The notes under the pieces: model-generated | The model's database searches: none | The model's input: the letters and a program-made list of their open reading frames with translations, nothing else | Told to the model about the DNA's origin: nothing | Made by a program: the position numbers and the translations under genes | Assembly (NCBI RefSeq): GCF_030143245.1 | Contig: NZ_JARJNS010000009.1 | Coordinates: forward strand, 43,672-107,671 | DNA from: Rhabdaerophilum sp. SD176 | GTDB taxonomy: Bacteria > Pseudomonadota > Alphaproteobacteria > Rhizobiales > Beijerinckiaceae | Reading direction: 5' to 3' | Length of the DNA: 64,000 nucleotides | Part shown: positions 49,751-60,299 of the stretch, in pieces | Layout of the letters: each line of letters begins with the position of its first letter | How positions within the stretch are numbered: position 1 is the first letter of the stretch

Positions 49751-51120
49751 TGCCGAGCCCTCAGGACTACCGCAATCTCGAACTCGATCACGCGGCAGCG
49801 ACATCCGTCGCGCGAGGCGCCACGACCTTTGGAGCGTTCCTCAAGGTCGGCGTCCCGCTCGGCGCAGTGGGGCTTGCCGCCTTTATGATCTACCAGAGCC
49901 TTTATGGAGCGAAGGGGCCGACAACGAACGCGGACCGCGAGGAGTTCCGGACGACACAATTCCCGGCGCCGAACCTCGAAGCGCCTCGGGCGCAGGTCGA
50001 TACCGGACGCTTCACCCTGCCTCCGCCGGAACCTGCCCCACCCCCTCCACCGCCGCCCCCGATCGCACCCCCGGTTGCAAGCCTGGCGCCTCCGTTCGCA
50101 CCACCCGATGACGGCGAGGCACGGCGATTGGCTGAACTCGAACGCCTCAGGCGTGAAGAGGAGGAGCGCCGGAAATGGGAACGCCTTCGCGCGCCACAGG
50201 TCGTCGCGGATAATGCCGATGCCTCAATGCCCGGCAGGGCAGGGGGAGACAATGCCAACGCAGCCCGAGGTCCCGCTGAGCGCGAAGACGATCCCAACCG
50301 CCGGTTCCTCGCGAGCGCGGGAAGTGCCGGCGTTGAGGTATCGACCGCCACGAAGAACAACCGCATCGATGCCCTGATCGCGCAAGGCACGTTCATCCGC
50401 GGCATTCTCGAAACCGCGATCCAGTCAGATCTTCCGGGCATGGTCCGTGCGGTGACGTCAGAGAATGTCTGGTCCTTCGATGGTCGGCGCATACTGATCC
50501 CCGCAGGCTCGCGTCTCATCGGAGAATACAAATCCGGCATCGCACAGGGGCAGACCCGTGTCTTCATCGTCTGGACCCGGCTTCTTCTGAGCGACGGCGT
50601 ATCGGTCCAGTTGGCATCATTCGGGACCGATAGTCTCGGGCGCGCCGGCAGCTCTGGATATGTCGATAATCATTATTACGAGCGCTACGGCTCAGCCGTG
50701 CTCCTCAGCCTCGTCGGCGGTGTCTCCCAGTTCATTGCCGGTCTCGGTCAATCGAGCCAAAGCCAGCAGGGCCGCACGATCACCGTAACCGATCCTGTTA
50801 CGGGGCAGACCTCGACGACAACCATTCAGCCCGACGGCATGCTCGGCAATGCGCGCCAGATCGGCGCGCAGCAGGTCTCGCAAACCCTGACCAATCTCGC
50901 GAATGAGGCCCTGAAAAATTCGATCAACATTCCGCCGACGATCCATATCAACCAGGGCACACCCATCACGGTCTTCGTCCGGCGCGATCTCGATTTTTCG
51001 CTGTTCTATCCGGACCCGGTCCGCGAAGCGCTCTCCGAGATCAAGGCAGAGATGAAGCGCGGGCCTATTCCTGCAACACCAGCGCCAGCGTCTATGCCAA
51101 GCGGCCGGATCGTCAAATGA
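49750..51120 (+). CDS. virB10: T4SS protein VirB10/TrbI
   Basis: 456 residues. An N-terminal anchor (VPLGAVGLAAFMIYQSLYG), a Pro-rich linker at about 95-115 (runs of Pro) and a charged coiled helix (RLAELERLRREEEERRKW) lead to the C-terminal beta-barrel domain: IAQGTFIRGILETAIQSDLP, RILIPAGSRLIGEYKS, SVQLASFGTDSLGRAG and TPITVFVRRDLDFSLFY, all typical. It spans both membranes and transmits ATP energy to the outer channel. ATGA overlap with virB11. Confidence 0.96.
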   Translation: MPSPQDYRNLELDHAAATSVARGATTFGAFLKVGVPLGAVGLAAFMIYQSLYGAKGPTTNADREEFRTTQFPAPNLEAPRAQVDTGRFTLPPPEPAPPPPPPPPIAPPVASLAPPFAPPDDGEARRLAELERLRREEEERRKWERLRAPQVVADNADASMPGRAGGDNANAARGPAEREDDPNRRFLASAGSAGVEVSTATKNNRIDALIAQGTFIRGILETAIQSDLPGMVRAVTSENVWSFDGRRILIPAGSRLIGEYKSGIAQGQTRVFIVWTRLLLSDGVSVQLASFGTDSLGRAGSSGYVDNHYYERYGSAVLLSLVGGVSQFIAGLGQSSQSQQGRTITVTDPVTGQTSTTTIQPDGMLGNARQIGAQQVSQTLTNLANEALKNSINIPPTIHINQGTPITVFVRRDLDFSLFYPDPVREALSEIKAEMKRGPIPATPAPASMPSGRIVK

Positions 51121-52229
51121 GCCTCCGCCCGCTCGCTAAAACAGGAGCTTTGCATGAGACGGTTTTTGTCGAGACCGCTATGCAACCGCTCAGGCCCTGG
51201 CTCGACAATCCTAACGTGGTCGAGATCTGCGCCAATCGCCCGGGTGAAATCTGGGTTGAGGTGATTGGCGCCCCCGCGATGGTCCGGCATGAGCTGCCCG
51301 CCCTGACAGTCGGGGCCCTCCGCCATTTCGCGGAGCGCGTTGCGGGACATACGGGGCAATCGATCAATGAAGAACACCCACTCCTCTCGGCCGCCCTTCC
51401 ATCAGGAGAGCGGTTTCAGGGGGTCCTGCCACCAGCGACAACGGAAGGTGGCGCCTTCGCAATCCGAAAACAGGTTATCAAGGAGATGCGCCTCGAAGAT
51501 TACCGGCGCATGGGTTCCTTTGATCGCGTCAAAGCAAGCGGGGCAGGGGAACTCACTGACCTCGACCGTGAGCTCTGCACACTTCTTGAGGCGAACGAGA
51601 TCGAGACTTTCATTCGTCTCGCAGCACAAAACCGGATCTCGATGCTCGTCTCGGGTGGCACGTCCTCGGGCAAAACGACATTCCTCAATGCCGTCCTGAA
51701 GGAGGTTCCCGTCGAGGAGCGTATCCTATCGATCGAGGATACACGGGAGTTGAAACCCCACCAGCCGAACTACCTGCCGCTTGTCGCCTCCAAAGGTGAT
51801 CAGGGTCAGGCGCGTGTCACGGTCGATAGCCTCCTGCAGGCTTCGCTCCGTCTTAGACCTGACCGAATCTTCCTCGGCGAGATCCGGGGCGCCGAAGCCT
51901 ATTCCTTCCTCCGCGCGATCAACACGGGGCATCCCGGATCGATCACCACGGTTCACGCCGATAGCCCCGCCGGTGCCTTCGAGCAGCTCGCCCTCATGGT
52001 CATGCAATCCGGCCTTGGCCTGAGGAAGGATGAGATCATCGCCTATATCCGGGCTGTCCTCCCCATCGTCATACAGCAAAAGAAAATCGGCGGATGGCGC
52101 GGCACGGCCGAGATCTACTTTTCGAAGATGGCGGAATGGCGCCAGGAGAACAGTCACAAGGAGAAGGGCAGGGGCGCGACAACAAAAGGATCGGCAAAGA
52201 GAGCCAGACCGCGATCCCCGAGAGCCTGA
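51117..52229 (+). CDS. virB11: T4SS ATPase VirB11
   Basis: 370 residues. Walker A SGGTSSGKTTFLNAVL at about 179-194, the Asp box IEDTRELKP, RLRPDRIFLGEIRGAEAYSF (Walker B) and HPGSITTVHADSPAGAFEQL (His box) define the VirB11/GspE traffic ATPase. Hexameric motor at the base of the channel. The extreme C-terminus is Lys/Arg-rich. Six bases separate it from virD4. Confidence 0.96.
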   Translation: MSLRPLAKTGALHETVFVETAMQPLRPWLDNPNVVEICANRPGEIWVEVIGAPAMVRHELPALTVGALRHFAERVAGHTGQSINEEHPLLSAALPSGERFQGVLPPATTEGGAFAIRKQVIKEMRLEDYRRMGSFDRVKASGAGELTDLDRELCTLLEANEIETFIRLAAQNRISMLVSGGTSSGKTTFLNAVLKEVPVEERILSIEDTRELKPHQPNYLPLVASKGDQGQARVTVDSLLQASLRLRPDRIFLGEIRGAEAYSFLRAINTGHPGSITTVHADSPAGAFEQLALMVMQSGLGLRKDEIIAYIRAVLPIVIQQKKIGGWRGTAEIYFSKMAEWRQENSHKEKGRGATTKGSAKRARPRSPRA

Positions 52230-52235
52230 TCGATT

Positions 52236-53894
52236 ATGGCTCGTCTCGCCGGCTCTCTGTTCATTGGTGTGTTCATCGTCGTCTCGGTCGCCCTGGCCTG
52301 GGTCATTCCCTATGCGGCGATCACCGGTCTGCGCTCGGGGCATGTCGATCGCGCGAAGAAATGGGAGCTGCTGGTTCGGGTCTCGACCGAAAACCCGAAA
52401 TGGGATTTTGCCAACACCCCGCCGATTTCGATGCGCCACGGGTTTCCGCTGGCGTATTGGCATGCCCTGACCTACGGACAGGACCCGAAATACCGCCAAC
52501 GCATCCTCGAGAATGCCGGGCTCGCGTTCGGCGTTCTTGTGCTTTTTGCAGGCGGGATTGCCGTACTCTTCCTCTTGAGCCGCCCTTCAACCCTTCATGG
52601 CGATGCGCGCTTCGGAACGATCAGCGATGCAAGAAAAGCGCGGCTTCTCGGCAAGAAAGGTCTGATCCTCGGGAAGCTTGGCGGTCACATTCTCCGGTCC
52701 AACGATCCCGGCCATATCCTCGTGGTCGGCCCGACACGCTCGGGCAAGGGAATCTCCTTCGTGATCCCCAATGGCCATGCCTGGTCAGGGTCCATGGTGA
52801 TCCTCGACATCAAGATGGAAAACCACGGTGCTTTCGCCGAAGCACGCCGCAGTCAGGGCAATGAGATCTTCGTCTTTGCGCCGGGTTCGATAAAGAGCCA
52901 TCGCTACAACCCGCTCGACTTCGTGCGGCCCGGCCCGGAGATGGCGACCGATTGCCAGAACATCGCGGGGTTCCTGACTGCCGTTCAGAACGAGAACGAA
53001 TGGTCACTCGCCGCCAGAAAACTCGTCGCAGCGCTTCTCGGTTACGTCTTAACCAGCCCTCTTCATGAGCAAAGCCGCACAATCCGCACCGCCGTCACCG
53101 TCATATCGACCGGCAACGATATTGCTGACGTCCTCAAGGTATTGGTCGCGACCGAGCGGCAGCATCTTCCACAATGGGTCGTCGATGACTTCAACCAGTT
53201 CATCGCGATCCCCGAGCGCACACGCGGATCGGTGCTGTTCAACGTCGCCAACGCCTTTGCGCCCTGGTCATCCGAGCTGATCGCGGAGGCAACATCGGCG
53301 AGTGATTTCGACATCCGGGAACTCCGGCGCTCGCGGATGACGATCTTCATCGGCACACCCCTCGCGGATCTCGAGAGCTATCGCCCTCTGATCCGCATCC
53401 TGTTCCAGCAGATCCACGATGTCCTGATGCGCAACCTTCCGGGTAAGGACGAGCCCCATCAAGTGCTCCTCATGCTCGATGAGTTCTTTGCCCTGGGACG
53501 GATGACGTCACTGGCTTCAAAAATCGCGGTCTCAGCCGGGTATGGGTTCCGGATGGCGATCATCCTGCAGAACCTCTCGCAGCTCGATGAGATCTATGGG
53601 AAAGCGACGCGAGAGACACTGATCGCTGGGTGTGCTGCGAAGCTGTTTGTTGCGATCAACGATAATGCCACCGCGCAATACGTCTCGGAAGCGCTTGGGA
53701 ACTATACAACCGACAACCGCACAAAGATCGTCGGCACCGGGATCACGCAATCAGCACGGATCTCGGTGACGAAAATCGGTGTGCCACTGAGGAGACCAGA
53801 GGCGTTGATGAAAATGTCGCGAGATAAATCGCTGCTTTTGATAAGCGGGACAAGGGCGATCGAGGTGATAAAGGCGACCAGAACATCCGTTTGA
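52236..53894 (+). CDS. virD4: T4SS coupling protein VirD4/TraG
   Basis: 552 residues. Two N-terminal membrane segments (SLFIGVFIVVSVALAWVIPY; AFGVLVLFAGGIAVLFLLS), Walker A VVGPTRSGKGISFVIPNG at about 161-178, LLMLDEFFALGRM (Walker B), and LQNLSQLDEIYGKATRETLI. It recruits DNA-protein substrates to the channel. Last gene of the virB operon. A relaxase would be expected to pair with it, but none is present in this window. Confidence 0.96.
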   Translation: MARLAGSLFIGVFIVVSVALAWVIPYAAITGLRSGHVDRAKKWELLVRVSTENPKWDFANTPPISMRHGFPLAYWHALTYGQDPKYRQRILENAGLAFGVLVLFAGGIAVLFLLSRPSTLHGDARFGTISDARKARLLGKKGLILGKLGGHILRSNDPGHILVVGPTRSGKGISFVIPNGHAWSGSMVILDIKMENHGAFAEARRSQGNEIFVFAPGSIKSHRYNPLDFVRPGPEMATDCQNIAGFLTAVQNENEWSLAARKLVAALLGYVLTSPLHEQSRTIRTAVTVISTGNDIADVLKVLVATERQHLPQWVVDDFNQFIAIPERTRGSVLFNVANAFAPWSSELIAEATSASDFDIRELRRSRMTIFIGTPLADLESYRPLIRILFQQIHDVLMRNLPGKDEPHQVLLMLDEFFALGRMTSLASKIAVSAGYGFRMAIILQNLSQLDEIYGKATRETLIAGCAAKLFVAINDNATAQYVSEALGNYTTDNRTKIVGTGITQSARISVTKIGVPLRRPEALMKMSRDKSLLLISGTRAIEVIKATRTSV

Positions 53895-54228
53895 ATCGGA
53901 GCGGCCCGGTAGGCAGACTTTCTCGCAGATCTGAGTGCTCGGGACTCGATTATGTAGCCCGCAGCCGAACAGCAACATCGTAACAAGCGCCGACGAGCAA
54001 AGATGAATTTCTATGAAGATCCGAATGTCGTTTCGGCACGATGCCCATGCCATTAATCATTTTCGTCAATGATTCCAAACAACGCACTTTGGCCGATTGC
54101 CGCTATCCGGCGCCACGAATACGCGTCCATTTGGGGGGCAACAATGGCGGCATCTTTCCAACATGGTTTGATGTCGGCATATTCTACGGTTAGCCGTGAC
54201 CCGCAGACTCGCAAATCGGGAGCTGGCA
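53895..54228. other. 334-bp intergenic region
   Basis: Between virD4 and the cation transporter remnant. Only short frames with no motif are present, and no clear hairpin terminator was found. Base composition is more AT-rich than in the virB genes, suggesting a junction between the transfer region and the following segment. Confidence 0.4.
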
Positions 54229-54827
54229 ATGGTGGGACTGAAACAACCGGACAACGCCCTACAATTGGTGGTCATTTGGGTGGCAGGCCTCAACCTCGCT
54301 TATTTCGGGGTTGAGTTCACGGTTGCCCTCGCTATCGGATCCGTTTCGCTGTTCGCCGATAGCATTGATTTTCTCGAAGATGCCTCGGTCAACATACTGA
54401 TCGCCCTCACGCTGGGATTGTCGGCCAGAGGCGGCGCCCGCATTGGCATGCTGCTAGCTGTCATTTGTTAGTTCCGGCTCTGGCCACACTTTGGACGGCC
54501 TGGGACAAGTTCTGGGTGTCATCAGCGCCACCCCCTCTGCCGCTCACCCTGGCAGGTCTTGGAGCCCTGGCGGTCAATCTGACGTGTGCCATTATGTTAT
54601 CGCGCTGTCGCGGCCAGGGTGGCAGCCTTACCAAGGCCGCGTTTCTCTCTGCCCGCAATGATGCTTTTGCTAATCTGGCTATTGTTGCTGCGGGCCTTGT
54701 CACAGCATATTTTTGGCGTTCATTTTGGCCGGATCTGATTGTCGGAATAGCCATTGCAGCGATGGATGCCGATGCGGCGCGCGAGATCTGGGACGCCGCT
54801 CGTGGTGAAGACGAAATCGTTGCTTGA
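54229..54827 (+). pseudogene. Cation diffusion facilitator-like transporter, frameshifted
   Basis: The first frame from ATG 54229 (GGGAGC five bases upstream) gives VVIWVAGLNLAYFGVEFTVA, then SVSLFADSIDFLEDASVNIL, the membrane and metal-site helices of the CDF family, and stops at TAG 54469-54471. The second frame resumes at 54465 with LVPALATLWTAWDKFW and contains FLSARNDAFANLAIVAAGLV and the final helices. Adding one base after ATT near 54464 would restore a continuous AVILLVPAL. The protein would be about 200 residues. It is therefore a single-base deletion or a sequencing error in an otherwise intact gene. Confidence 0.8.
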
Positions 54828-54892
54828 TAAGACCAAAAACCGAAATGAATGGTTGTCTTATCCAATCATCGGCGTGGGCCTCGCCTCGTGCC

Positions 54893-55663
<771 letters not shown>

Positions 55664-55686
55664 GGGACTGAACTCCTGACCGGCCG

Positions 55687-56787
55687 TCAATGTCCGGTTT
55701 TGTTGCGCCGCTCTAAGAAGTCTGCAAAGCGAGCGAACGAAAAGGCTAGAGTAAAGTAGATCGCTCCGATGAAGAGATAGGTCTCGGCTGACGGCGAGGG
55801 CCAGGCTGGGTCGGCCAATGCCGCTTTGCCTGAGCTGATAAGGTCAAACAACCCGACAACGAGCACGAGGCTGGTGTTTTTGATCATCACGATGATCGTG
55901 TTGGCGAGCGCGGGGATGACGATGCGAATCGCCTGCGGCAGGATCACTAGCCTCTGCATGCGCCAGTAGCCTAGGCCCAAGGCCTTCGCCCCCTCGTACT
56001 GGCCGCGGGGTACCGCTTGCAGACCGCCGCGGATGACCTCGGCGAGGTAGGCCGAGGCGAACAATGTTAGCGCGATGAGCGCGCGGACGAACTTGTCCGG
56101 CAGCAAGGCCTCGGGGACGAAAAGTGGTAGCATGATCGATGCGACGAAGAGGATCGACAGGAGCGGCAGACCGCGAACCGTTTCGATGAACAGCACGCAC
56201 ATCACGCTCACCACCGGCATCTCCGAGCGCCGGCCGAGCGCCAGCAGAATCGACAGTGGGAAGGCGATGCCGATAGCGACCACAGTGAGGATCAGCGTCA
56301 CCGGAAGGCCGCCCCAGGAGGATGTCGGTACAAACGGCAAGCCGTAGCCGCCGGCCATTATCCAGATCACCAGAACGAGAGTCGCGGCCCACAGAAGAAA
56401 CAGCCGTCCGTTCCAGCTCGTCGGCCGCACCGACCAGCCCAGCAGTACGAGGATCAGGACGCAGGCGAGCCCTGGCCGCCAGCGCTCGTCCGGGGGATAG
56501 ATGCCGAACAGGATCTGGCTGGACTTCGCAAACACGAAACTCCAGCATGCGCCCGCCGCTGCCTGACAGGTGCGTGGCTCGGCCGGAAGGAACGCGGCAT
56601 CGAAGACAAGCCAACGGAGAAGACCAGGCAATATCCAGAGCAGGCCACCGAGGAACACGGCGCTGAGCGCCGCGTTCAGCGGAGTTCCGAACATCCTCGA
56701 GATGATGCCGGGCGGACGAACAGGCGGCCGCTCAACCTCAACGGCGCCCGCTTTTCGGCTGCTGGCAATGCTAGCGGCGTCAGTCAT
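55687..56787 (-). CDS. aapM: Amino-acid ABC transporter permease AapM
   Basis: 366 residues. N-terminal cytoplasmic segment, then several membrane helices; the His/Glu/Gln permease box is [20 protein letters not shown], and [16 protein letters not shown] is typical of the family. The extra N-terminal domain is characteristic of AapM rather than shorter permeases. It forms the channel with AapQ. Two bases separate it from aapQ. Confidence 0.94.
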   Translation of the reverse strand: MTDAASIASSRKAGAVEVERPPVRPPGIISRMFGTPLNAALSAVFLGGLLWILPGLLRWLVFDAAFLPAEPRTCQAAAGACWSFVFAKSSQILFGIYPPDERWRPGLACVLILVLLGWSVRPTSWNGRLFLLWAATLVLVIWIMAGGYGLPFVPTSSWGGLPVTLILTVVAIGIAFPLSILLALGRRSEMPVVSVMCVLFIETVRGLPLLSILFVASIMLPLFVPEALLPDKFVRALIALTLFASAYLAEVIRGGLQAVPRGQYEGAKALGLGYWRMQRLVILPQAIRIVIPALANTIIVMIKNTSLVLVVGLFDLISSGKAALADPAWPSPSAETYLFIGAIYFTLAFSFARFADFLERRNKTGH

Positions 56788-56789
56788 GG

Positions 56790-57929
56790 CTAGCGCTCCA
56801 CGATCGCCATGCGGCGGTTCACCCAGTTAAGCGCGCCCGACAGTAGGAGATTGAGGATCAGGAAGATGCCAAGGATGATGGCGATGCCTTCGACGGCATG
56901 GCTTGTCTTGTTGATGATCGTACCGACGATCGTCATGAAATCCTGATACCCCACGGCGATGGCGAGCGTGGAGTTTTTGACGACGTTGACGTACTGGCTG
57001 GTCAGCGGCGGCAGGACGACGCGTAAGGTCTGCGGCACGACCACGAGCCTGAGGATCCTGCCTTGCGTCAGGCCCAGCGATCGCGCCGCCTCCCATTGCC
57101 CTTTGCCGATCGCGAGGATGCCGCCCCTGACGATCTCCGCGATGAAGCCGGTGGTGTAAATCGTCAGACCAACGAGGATCGTGGTCAGCTCCGGCGTCAG
57201 CTGGAGTCCTCCAATGACATTGGTCCTGCCGAGCCTCGGCCACTCGACGGTGGCGGAGACCCCTGAAAGGACGGCAGTAGCGGCGAGCGTCGCGATGGAC
57301 GCTGCGACCGCCACGGTGACATAGGCCGGTCGGTGACCGCTCGCCTCCTGCCGTCGCACGGCGAGGCCGCGCGCCGCCCAGACGGCTGCCGCGCAAGTGA
57401 TGAGCGTCATCACCAGCGCGGGCGGCCATGCGATATCGACCAGGGGCAACGCCAGGCCGCGCATCGACAAATAGACGCCAGGCAGGGGGTTCGCCGCCTC
57501 GCTCGCTGTCGGCAAGATCTTCCACCACAGCGCATAGACGAAGATCAGCAGGATGAGGACGGGCGTGTTTCGGGCGATCTCCACCCAGACGCGCGTCGCG
57601 CCGGCGACCAGCGGGTTGCCGCTAAGCCGCCCGATTCCGACGAGCAGTCCCAGGATCGACGACGCCGAGATCACGACAGCCGACACAAACAGCGTGTTGG
57701 CAATGCCAACGACGATGGCCCACCAGTTCGGATCCTGCGGCTTGAACGGCAGCAACGTCTCGGAGATCGAAAAGTTGGCGGGCGCGAAGAGGAAGCCGAA
57801 GCCGAGCGGGATGCCGCGCGCTGAGAGGTTGGCCGCGGTCCCGGTGACGAGCACATAGGCTCCGACGCTGACCGCCGCGATCAGGGCTCCCTGCAGGACG
57901 ATCGCGCGGTGGCGGGCATAGGTCAGCAT
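56790..57929 (-). CDS. aapQ: Amino-acid ABC transporter permease AapQ
   Basis: 379 residues. NTLFVSAVVISASSILGLLV begins the permease domain, with the coupling loop IVRGGILAIGKGQWEAARSL and VKNSTLAIAVGYQDFM. A large periplasmic/membrane insertion around 120-210 is the usual AapQ feature. Partner of AapM. It is 77 bases after aapJ. Confidence 0.94.
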   Translation of the reverse strand: MLTYARHRAIVLQGALIAAVSVGAYVLVTGTAANLSARGIPLGFGFLFAPANFSISETLLPFKPQDPNWWAIVVGIANTLFVSAVVISASSILGLLVGIGRLSGNPLVAGATRVWVEIARNTPVLILLIFVYALWWKILPTASEAANPLPGVYLSMRGLALPLVDIAWPPALVMTLITCAAAVWAARGLAVRRQEASGHRPAYVTVAVAASIATLAATAVLSGVSATVEWPRLGRTNVIGGLQLTPELTTILVGLTIYTTGFIAEIVRGGILAIGKGQWEAARSLGLTQGRILRLVVVPQTLRVVLPPLTSQYVNVVKNSTLAIAVGYQDFMTIVGTIINKTSHAVEGIAIILGIFLILNLLLSGALNWVNRRMAIVER

Positions 57930-58006
57930 CGTCGCTCAACCTTTCGTAGGGCGGTGCAGTGATGCATCCCTCGGGCTGGAGGGACGCACGCTTCTTATGG
58001 ATGGCG

Positions 58007-59038
58007 TCAGTTCATCGGGATGGGAAAATGCAGTCCGCCGTCCTTAAAGAGGCGGTTGCGCCCGCGCTCGGCCTTCAGCGGGCTGTCCTTGCCGAGGTTG
58101 CGGTCCCAGACTTCTGCGTAGTTCCCGATCTGCTTGATGATGTTGTAGGCCCACTTGTCGTCGAGGCCGAGATTGCGGCTCCAGCCCGGCTCCAGGCCAA
58201 GAACCTTTTTGACCTCCGCGCTGCCTGTCGTCCTGGCGATCTCATCGACGTTCTTCGAGGTGATCCCCTTCTCTTCCGCCCAGATCAGGACGTTCACCGC
58301 ATAGCGCACGATGTCGAACCACCGGTCGTCGCCGCGGGGAATGGCGACGCCCAAGCCCTCAAGCGTGAGCCCGCTCGAAATTATCTGATGCTGATCGGGG
58401 TCACGTGCATTGGAACGTTGCCCGACCGCAGCGAGCCCGTCTGTCATGTATGCATCACAGCGACCGGAGAAGTATGCATCTCGCGCTTGCACGGTTGAGT
58501 CAAAGTAAACTCGATTTACCTTGATCTTGAAGACTTCGACAGCCTCATCAAGTGCTTTTTCGAGTAGGCTACCACCGCCTTGCAGGCAAACAGTTGCGGT
58601 GTTGAGATCATTGAATGTCTCCGCCTTAAAGGCCTTGCGGACCATTGCAGCGTCGCTGTCGAAGAGGTTGGTCGCGACGAAGCGCACCGCCAGATCGCGT
58701 GAGAAGGTCCAGGTGGTGGTCCGCGACAGCACGTCGATTTCTCCGGTCTGTAGAGCCGGCAGACGTTGGGCAGCGTTCAACGGGACAAATCGCGCCTTTT
58801 CCTTATCGGCAAAGACCGCGACAGCGACGGCGCGGCAAGTCTCGACGTCGAAGCCCGTCCAGGCGCCACGCTCGTCCGGGCGCGACAGGCCGGGCACCCC
58901 TTGGCTGGCACCGCAGCTTACATAGCCGCGCTGCTTGATTTTATCAAGAATAGATTGGGCCGACGCGCCCACAGGCATGGCGATCGTCAATACTACAATC
59001 GCACTGATTCCAAACCCTCTAAAAGATTTGATTTTCAT
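58007..59038 (-). CDS. aapJ: Amino-acid ABC transporter substrate-binding protein AapJ
   Basis: 343 residues with signal peptide SAIVVLTIAMPVGASAQS. The mature start ILDKIKQRGYVSCGASQGVP, WTGFDVETCRAVAVAVFADK and LQTGEIDVLSRTTTWTFSRD match the general L-amino-acid binding protein AapJ/BztA. ATG 59038 has GGGAG eight bases upstream. It lies 30 bases after the beta-lyase-like gene, so all five genes probably share one mRNA. Confidence 0.94.
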   Translation of the reverse strand: MKIKSFRGFGISAIVVLTIAMPVGASAQSILDKIKQRGYVSCGASQGVPGLSRPDERGAWTGFDVETCRAVAVAVFADKEKARFVPLNAAQRLPALQTGEIDVLSRTTTWTFSRDLAVRFVATNLFDSDAAMVRKAFKAETFNDLNTATVCLQGGGSLLEKALDEAVEVFKIKVNRVYFDSTVQARDAYFSGRCDAYMTDGLAAVGQRSNARDPDQHQIISSGLTLEGLGVAIPRGDDRWFDIVRYAVNVLIWAEEKGITSKNVDEIARTTGSAEVKKVLGLEPGWSRNLGLDDKWAYNIIKQIGNYAEVWDRNLGKDSPLKAERGRNRLFKDGGLHFPIPMN

Positions 59039-59068
59039 TCGATGTTCTCCCTTCAATGATGGTTTGTG

Positions 59069-60274
59069 TTATTCTGCGGAACCGCCGAATGCGTTTGCAG
59101 CGGGACTGCCGTTGACCTGATCGAATACAGATAAGGCGAGTGAAAGATCGTTGATAAGGTCGGAACAGTCTTCCAAACCAATCGACATCCGCCAATAAGG
59201 ACCATCAACGATCCCGTTAGAGAAAGACCTGCCCTTCCTGGGAACGCTTGGGGCCACAAGGCTTTGCACGCCCCCCCAGCTTGCGCCGATCCGAAAGACT
59301 TTCAGCTGGGCCAAAGCAGCAGCTTGGAAATCACGTGGGAAATGCTTGAACACGATGCCAAAAACGCCAGGTGCTCCAGAAAAGTCACGCTTCCAGATAT
59401 CATGCCCTGGATGCCCGGGTTGAGCAGGATGCAGAATCTGAGCAACAGAGGGTTGCGCTTTCAGCCATTCGATCAACGTTGCCGCCGTCATCGCAGAGTG
59501 GCGCATGCGGACGGGCATCGTTTTCAGCCCACGCTCGCACAGGGCGCAATCATCGGGTGAAACCCCATATCCCATTAGTCGTGCGACATCCTTCAAGCGC
59601 CGGAACAGTTCCACATCTCGAACTGCGACCGACCCCAAAAGCAGATCTCCGTGCCCACTTGCGTGTTTCGAGAGGGCCTGCATCGAGATGTCGACGCCGT
59701 GTTCCAGTGGGCGGAAAAAGAGATGTGATGCCCAAGTATTATCGGCAGCAACACGAATGCCGCGCGCATGTGCGGCACGGACAATCGCGGGGACGTCCTG
59801 AGCCTCGAACGATAGCGAGCCGGGCGACTCGACCCAAACGAGCCTTGTCTGGTCAGTCAGAATTTCGCCGATGCCGCCTCCTACTAACGGGTTATAGATA
59901 CACACCTCGACACCGAGCGGCGCGAGAATGCCGAGAGCCATATCTTTCGCTGGGCCATACACAGAATCCGGCAGGAGCACCCTATCTCCCGCAACCGCAC
60001 AGGCCATTGTGGCAACAACGATGGCGGAGAGCCCTGAAGGCGTCAGGAGTGCACGCGTCCCTCCTTCCAGCTCAGCAATATGGTCTTCCAGAACCCGGCT
60101 GGTTGGCGTCCCGTACAAGCCGTAGCTGAAACCATCGTACAGATTAGCCCCTCGCTGCTCGAAAGAGTCGAGGTCATCGAACACCACGGTCGACGCCCGC
60201 TCGATTGCCACGCTCAACGAACGAAAGGGCGCCGTGCTGCGCTCAGGCTGTCGGATATGATTTGTGTCGCTCAT
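59069..60274 (-). CDS. Cystathionine beta-lyase-like PLP enzyme
   Basis: About 401 residues of the Cys/Met metabolism PLP family (fold type I). The phosphate-binding YGLYGTPTSRVLEDHIAELE, RVAADNTWASHLFF (Asp for the pyridine nitrogen) and the lysine in SMQALSKHASGHGDLLLGSV are visible. Known reactions are beta- or gamma-elimination from cystathionine or related thioethers; the exact substrate cannot be told. Placement ahead of aapJQMP suggests degradation of an imported sulfur amino acid. Start at MSDTNH is probable; MKKF at 60286 is an alternative. Divergent from the LysR gene. Confidence 0.88.
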   Translation of the reverse strand: MSDTNHIRQPERSTAPFRSLSVAIERASTVVFDDLDSFEQRGANLYDGFSYGLYGTPTSRVLEDHIAELEGGTRALLTPSGLSAIVVATMACAVAGDRVLLPDSVYGPAKDMALGILAPLGVEVCIYNPLVGGGIGEILTDQTRLVWVESPGSLSFEAQDVPAIVRAAHARGIRVAADNTWASHLFFRPLEHGVDISMQALSKHASGHGDLLLGSVAVRDVELFRRLKDVARLMGYGVSPDDCALCERGLKTMPVRMRHSAMTAATLIEWLKAQPSVAQILHPAQPGHPGHDIWKRDFSGAPGVFGIVFKHFPRDFQAAALAQLKVFRIGASWGGVQSLVAPSVPRKGRSFSNGIVDGPYWRMSIGLEDCSDLINDLSLALSVFDQVNGSPAANAFGGSAE

Positions 60275-60299
60275 AAACTTTTTCATGGGCGACAACGCT

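Noticed and set aside
50030..50075. Proline-codon repeat as a CRISPR or microsatellite
   Set aside because: It is the Pro-rich linker of VirB10.
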